Assembly: GCA_046546095.1 (NCBI GenBank)
Contig: JBKGYK010000070.1
Coordinates: 1 to 16,711 of the forward strand
Direction of reading: 5' to 3'
Origin: JAQIBY01 sp046546095
GTDB taxonomy: Bacteria; Bacteroidota; Bacteroidia; Bacteroidales; ML635J-15
DNA length: 16,711 nucleotides
The notes beneath the pieces are model-generated. The model saw only the letters and a list, made by a program, of their open reading frames with translations. It did no database searches and was not told the DNA's origin. This document shows, piece by piece, positions 13,157-16,711 of this stretch. A program made the translations under genes and the position numbers. How positions within the stretch are numbered: the first letter of the stretch is position 1; every line of letters starts with the position of its first letter.

Positions 13157-15562
13157 ATGACTGAAGAACAAAAACAAAACGCTCCAAAGGCTGAGGCCAA
13201 GGAGCAAAATGCTGAAAAACAGCAGGAAAACACGGCCAATCAGGCCACGCCGGAACCAAAGCCGGAAAAAATTACTCCCGAAGATCTGAAGGAAACAGAA
13301 GTTCCAAAAGATTTTACTCCGGAGCAACCCAAAGCCAGTCCTACCGATTGGGCCACCCCTTCAGATGATTTTGACTGGACAGACACAAGCAAAACGGATG
13401 ATGTCTATTCTGATGAAAAAATTGATGAGCTGGAAAAAGTTTATGACGACACCCTCTCAACCATCACAGAAAATGAAGTAATTGACGGTACTGTTGTTTC
13501 TGTTGGCAAACGAGAAGTGGTTGTGAACATTGGCTATAAATCTGAAGCAGTAGTATCAGCAAGTGAGTTTCGCTACAATGAAGACCTGAAACCAGGTGAC
13601 AAAGTGGAAGTCATGGTTGAAACCCTTGAAGACCCTACCGGTCAGTTGTTGCTTTCTCACAAAAAAGCCCGCTCACTGCGCAGTTGGGAACGTGTGAATT
13701 CATCGTATGCCAATGATGAAATCATTAAAGGATACATCAAATGCCGCACCAAAGGTGGTATGATTGTCGATGTGTTCGGTATTGAAGCCTTCCTGCCCGG
13801 TTCACAAATTGATGTGAAACCTATCCGGGACTACGACCAGTATGTTGGTAAAACCATGGAGTTCAAAGTGGTTAAAATCAACCAGGAATACAAAAATGTT
13901 GTGGTTTCACACAAAGCACTTATTGAGGCTGAACTCGAAGCACAGAAGAAAGAAATTATTGCCAAACTCGAAAAAGGTCAGGTACTTGAAGGTACAGTTA
14001 AAAACATTACCTCATATGGTGTGTTTGTTGATCTTGGTGGAGTTGACGGACTTATTCACATTACAGACCTCTCATGGGGTCGCGTACAGCATCCCGAAGA
14101 GATTGTCTCTCTCGATGAAAAAATCCAGGTGGTAATCCTTGATTTCGATGATGACAAAAAACGTATTGCCCTTGGCCTGAAACAGCTTACTCCACATCCA
14201 TGGGATTCACTTGATGAAAACCTCAAAGTGGGTGATAAAGTGAAAGGTAAAGTTGTTGTAATGGCTGATTACGGTGCATTTGTTGAAATTGCTCCCGGCG
14301 TTGAAGGTCTCATCCATGTGTCCGAAATGTCATGGTCACAGCACCTGCGTTCAGCTCAGGAATTCATGAAAGTTGGCGACGAAGTGGAAGCTGTTATCCT
14401 GACTCTCGACCGCGATGAACGCAAAATGTCTCTCGGTATCAAACAACTCTATCCCGATCCATGGGAAGATATCGAAGAAAAATATCCTGTCAATTCAAGA
14501 CACAAAGCCAAAGTACGTAACTTTACCAACTTTGGTGTATTTGTTGAGCTTGAAGAGGGCGTTGACGGCCTGATTCATATCAGCGACCTGTCATGGACCA
14601 AGAAAATCAAACATCCTGCCGAATTTACCAACATTGGTGAAGAAATGGAAGTTGTTGTACTCGAGGTCGATAAAGAAAACCGTCGTCTGAGCCTTGGTCA
14701 CAAACAACTTGAAGAAAATCCATGGGAAGTGTTTGAAACCATTTTTACCCCGGGCAGCATTCACGAAGGAACAATTACAGAACTTACCAATAAAGGTGCT
14801 GTGATTTCCCTGCCATACGGAGTTGAAGGTTTTGCTACACCCAAACACCTTGTCAAAGAAGATGGATCACAGGCCAAAGCTGACGAAAAACTCAATTTCA
14901 AAGTGATTGAGTTTAATAAGGATGCCAAAAAAATCTTCGTATCTCATTCACGAATCCATGAAGATGAAAGCAGAGCTCAAAAAGAGGGTGAACGTAAGGC
15001 TAAGAAAAAAGCCGGCAAAGCCACCCAGAGTAAAGTAAGTAAGATGAATGAGAAGGTTGAGAAAACCACGCTTGGAGATGTATCCGGACTTGCTGCTCTC
15101 AAAGAGCAAATGGAGGAAAGCGAAAAAGCTTCAAAAGCTGAAAAAGTAAAAGAAGCCAAAGCAAAGCTGGACGCCAAAGAAGCAAAGAAGGAAGAAGCCA
15201 CAGCCAAAGAAGAACCTAAAGAAGAGAAGGCTGAAGCAAAGACAACAGCAAAAAAGTCTGAATCCAAAGCCGAAAAAGCTGAAGACAAAAAAGAGGAGGC
15301 CAAAGAAGAGAAAAAGTCCGAATCTGAAAAATCTGCAGCTACAGAAAAAAAGGCTGAAGAAAAAGAAGAGAAAGCTGAAGAGAAAGTTGAAGAAAAGGCA
15401 GAAAAGAAAACTGCTAAAAAATCAACGGCTGCCAAAGCAAAAAAATCCACAAGCAAAAAGGAAACGTCTGAAGCGGATGAGAAAAAAGAAGCCAAAGACG
15501 CGGATAAAGCTGATGAGCCCAAGGCCGAAGATAAAGATGATTCAGGTAAAGAGGATAAATAA
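13157..15562 (+). CDS. rpsA: 30S ribosomal protein S1 with long Lys/Glu/Ala-rich tail
   Basis: RNA-binding ribosomal protein of 801 residues that helps recruit mRNA to the 30S subunit; it is important where mRNAs lack Shine-Dalgarno sequences, as in Bacteroidota. Six S1 (OB-fold) domains are visible at about 104-170, 187-253, 274-342, 359-428, 446-515 and 533-599. Domains 3-5 are the most regular, with YGVFVDLGGVDGLIHITDLSW, YGAFVEIAPGVEGLIHVSEMSW and FGVFVELEEGVDGLIHISDLSW-like cores. Residues 1-100 are a polar Gln/Pro/acidic extension. After the usual Bacteroidota end (TTLGDVSGLAALKEQM, 637-652) there are about 150 more residues made almost entirely of Lys, Glu, Ala, Ser, Asp and Thr. Bacteroidota S1 is normally about 600-650 residues, so this tail is extra. 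The reading frame is clean to the stop and a terminator follows. Confidence 0.95.
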   Translation: MTEEQKQNAPKAEAKEQNAEKQQENTANQATPEPKPEKITPEDLKETEVPKDFTPEQPKASPTDWATPSDDFDWTDTSKTDDVYSDEKIDELEKVYDDTLSTITENEVIDGTVVSVGKREVVVNIGYKSEAVVSASEFRYNEDLKPGDKVEVMVETLEDPTGQLLLSHKKARSLRSWERVNSSYANDEIIKGYIKCRTKGGMIVDVFGIEAFLPGSQIDVKPIRDYDQYVGKTMEFKVVKINQEYKNVVVSHKALIEAELEAQKKEIIAKLEKGQVLEGTVKNITSYGVFVDLGGVDGLIHITDLSWGRVQHPEEIVSLDEKIQVVILDFDDDKKRIALGLKQLTPHPWDSLDENLKVGDKVKGKVVVMADYGAFVEIAPGVEGLIHVSEMSWSQHLRSAQEFMKVGDEVEAVILTLDRDERKMSLGIKQLYPDPWEDIEEKYPVNSRHKAKVRNFTNFGVFVELEEGVDGLIHISDLSWTKKIKHPAEFTNIGEEMEVVVLEVDKENRRLSLGHKQLEENPWEVFETIFTPGSIHEGTITELTNKGAVISLPYGVEGFATPKHLVKEDGSQAKADEKLNFKVIEFNKDAKKIFVSHSRIHEDESRAQKEGERKAKKKAGKATQSKVSKMNEKVEKTTLGDVSGLAALKEQMEESEKASKAEKVKEAKAKLDAKEAKKEEATAKEEPKEEKAEAKTTAKKSESKAEKAEDKKEEAKEEKKSESEKSAATEKKAEEKEEKAEEKVEEKAEKKTAKKSTAAKAKKSTSKKETSEADEKKEAKDADKADEPKAEDKDDSGKEDK

Positions 15563-15583
15563 AGATTTATCCGATGATAAAAA

Positions 15584-15619
15584 TAAAAAAAGCCGTTCTG
15601 GAAAGAGCGGCTTTTTTTT
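15584..15619. terminator. Bidirectional rho-independent terminator between rpsA and the head-GIN gene
   Basis: AGCCGTTC (15591-15598) pairs with GAGCGGCT (15605-15612) with one G-T wobble around the loop TGGAAA. T residues follow at 15612-15619 for plus-strand transcripts, and an A run precedes the stem (15584-15591) that serves as a T tract for minus-strand transcripts. The convergent gene layout fits use from both sides. Confidence 0.9.
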
Positions 15620-15672
15620 GATTTCCAATGCCTGGCACAAGCTAGCCTGCATTATGTCGTTTGGAAAGGAGT

Positions 15673-16533
15673 TTACCGGACTTCCCTACCTGATGATTGC
15701 AGGATGAAATCTCCGCAACCATCGTTTTCTACCTCCCATTGCGGGTTTCCATAGCAAAAGACATTACCGCTTCCTTTAATTGTGGCCGTAAGGCTTTCCG
15801 TAGCAAATACTTCTGCATCCCCTGGTCCATCCACGTACACATCAGCATTGCGGGTTGAAAAATCACGTCCGTAGAAATCACCTGTGCCATTGAGTAGGAG
15901 TTTCAGATATACACTGTTCCCATAGAAGAAACAATTGCCCGTTCCATCACTATTTACTATGGCTTCTTCTGAACTTCCGCTGTAAGTGATATCTCCCGTG
16001 CCATCAATCTCCGCAAATAAATGGCTTGTGTTTCCACGGGTACTTATGTCTCCGGTTCCGTTTATGCTGAGAGTAAGGTTTTCTGCCGTCAGCCATTGAC
16101 AAGTGGCATTACCTGTACCCTTAATCATGATGTCCAATTTGTCAATGCTGTCAAAGGGATGGGTGTTGATGATACTTCCCGTACCATTTATCTGCAGACT
16201 GCGGATATCAGGCATGTCAATATACACTTTCAGCCTTGAGGTAGGGTGCAGGTTGATGCCTTCTTTTACATCAATATGCAACCGCTCCTGATTTACATAT
16301 ATTTCAATGAATTCTATCAGGTTGGGCTGTGCCTCAAGTTTTACAGCAAATGTGTCCGAACATGCATATTCCACATCAATAATGTGATCAGAAACAATGG
16401 TTTCAAAACTGCCCGGATTGTAGTATTTTATCATCGGCTCCCCCTGACCCTGAATTCTGTTCATGGGGCAATCGCAACTTGTTCCCAGCCATGTAAGCAA
16501 ACTGATAATAACAATAATAGACATTGGTTTCAT
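15673..16533 (-). CDS. Head-GIN domain (DUF2807) lipoprotein with nine G-x-G repeats
   Basis: Predicted surface or periplasmic lipoprotein of 286 residues from ATG 16533 (MKPMSIIVII). The lipobox is LGTSC with Cys20. The N-terminal part (about 28-105) resembles the start of the head-GIN family: GSFETIVSDHIIDVEY, then a VNQERLHIDVKEG segment. From residue 117 a short motif of the form (N/K/D)-G-(T/P/S/C)-G-(D/N/S) recurs nine times, with its first Gly at about 117, 139, 159, 178, 197, 216, 236, 254 and 272. The 18-22 residue spacing fits successive turns of a right-handed beta-helix. The family (PF10988) is very common in Bacteroidota but its function is not established; adhesin-like or polymer-binding roles have been suggested. 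The frame reaches 16575, but 16533 puts the signal peptide at the N-terminus. No clear TAnnTTTG box lies upstream. Confidence 0.9.
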   Translation of the reverse strand: MKPMSIIVIISLLTWLGTSCDCPMNRIQGQGEPMIKYYNPGSFETIVSDHIIDVEYACSDTFAVKLEAQPNLIEFIEIYVNQERLHIDVKEGINLHPTSRLKVYIDMPDIRSLQINGTGSIINTHPFDSIDKLDIMIKGTGNATCQWLTAENLTLSINGTGDISTRGNTSHLFAEIDGTGDITYSGSSEEAIVNSDGTGNCFFYGNSVYLKLLLNGTGDFYGRDFSTRNADVYVDGPGDAEVFATESLTATIKGSGNVFCYGNPQWEVENDGCGDFILQSSGREVR

Positions 16534-16674
16534 AATAGTTTTGTTTTGTTTCGAGCTGTGTGACGCAAGAACCATGCATTTGTTACATTAAAAAACCAGT
16601 AAAAAATATAATAATATGTTAAAATTGCTGGATACTGATGGGAGGAGGCTGAACTATTTTATGAAAATAAGCAC

Positions 16675-16711
16675 AAAAAAAGAAAAACCCCAGACAGATA
16701 ACTGCATGGGG
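16675..16711 (-). terminator. Rho-independent terminator for a minus-strand gene beyond the right edge
   Basis: Read on the minus strand, CCCCA-TG-CAG-TTAT-CTG-TC-TGGGG forms a hairpin of 5 bp plus 3 bp separated by a two-base internal loop. It is followed by TTTTTC and seven T residues (16687 down to 16675). It begins at the last base of the window, so the stem could be longer. It implies a gene to the right transcribed toward this window and insulates the head-GIN gene. Confidence 0.8.

Noticed and set aside
14977..15522. Long minus-strand open frame rich in Ser, Phe and Ala opposite the S1 tail
   Set aside because: It is the mirror of Lys/Glu/Ala codons in rpsA, which give few stops on the other strand; low complexity and no start context.
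1..16711. CRISPR array, tRNA/rRNA genes, insertion sequence, phage or classical defence cassette
   Set aside because: No regularly spaced direct repeats, no cloverleaf or rRNA signature, no transposase, integrase or nuclease effector motifs were seen on either strand.

Overview
The window looks like chromosomal DNA of a member of the Bacteroidota (class Bacteroidia or a relative; the order cannot be fixed from sequence alone). Four things point there. Most gene starts are preceded by the Bacteroidota vegetative promoter -7 box TAnnTTTG, and no Shine-Dalgarno sequence stands out at any start. Three predicted lipoproteins carry typical Bacteroidota lipoboxes. Ribosomal protein S1 has the Bacteroidota-type end (TTLGDVSGLAALKEQM). 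Head-GIN lipoproteins and FecI-like sigma domains are also common in this phylum. I found no tRNA, rRNA, CRISPR array, transposase, integrase or phage gene.

Layout, left to right. Positions 1-501 are AT-rich and non-coding and hold one good promoter. A two-gene plus-strand operon follows (502-2990): a secreted beta-barrel-like protein, then a lipoprotein with a PEGA domain and a trypsin-like domain whose catalytic Ser, and probably His, are replaced by Asn. It ends in a clear terminator. A GC-rich intergenic patch (about 3055-3191) precedes a DPP III-like (M49-type) zinc hydrolase lipoprotein (3273-4919) with its own promoter and terminator. A nitronate monooxygenase-like FMN enzyme (5107-6057) converges on a minus-strand type I asparaginase (6054-7118), their stop codons overlapping.

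Further minus-strand genes follow: a short hybrid of sigma-70 region 2 and a membrane anchor (7198-7659), a FemAB-type aminoacyltransferase (7722-8831) and a DivIC/FtsB-like division protein (8956-9267). Divergent from DivIC is a small HEPN-like protein (9507-9968). It converges, with a 5-base gap, on a two-domain universal stress protein (9974-10774), which lies downstream of recJ (10964-12703). recJ is divergent from rpsA (13157-15562); rpsA encodes six S1 domains plus an unusually long Lys/Glu/Ala tail. A bidirectional terminator separates rpsA from a minus-strand head-GIN lipoprotein (15673-16533). At the right edge is a terminator for a minus-strand gene outside the window.

The window is mainly housekeeping (translation, DNA repair, division and cell wall, amino-acid catabolism, stress) mixed with envelope lipoproteins. 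The most unusual parts are the barrel/pseudo-protease operon, the sigma-region-2 membrane hybrid and the S1 tail. No complete defence or mobile system is visible.
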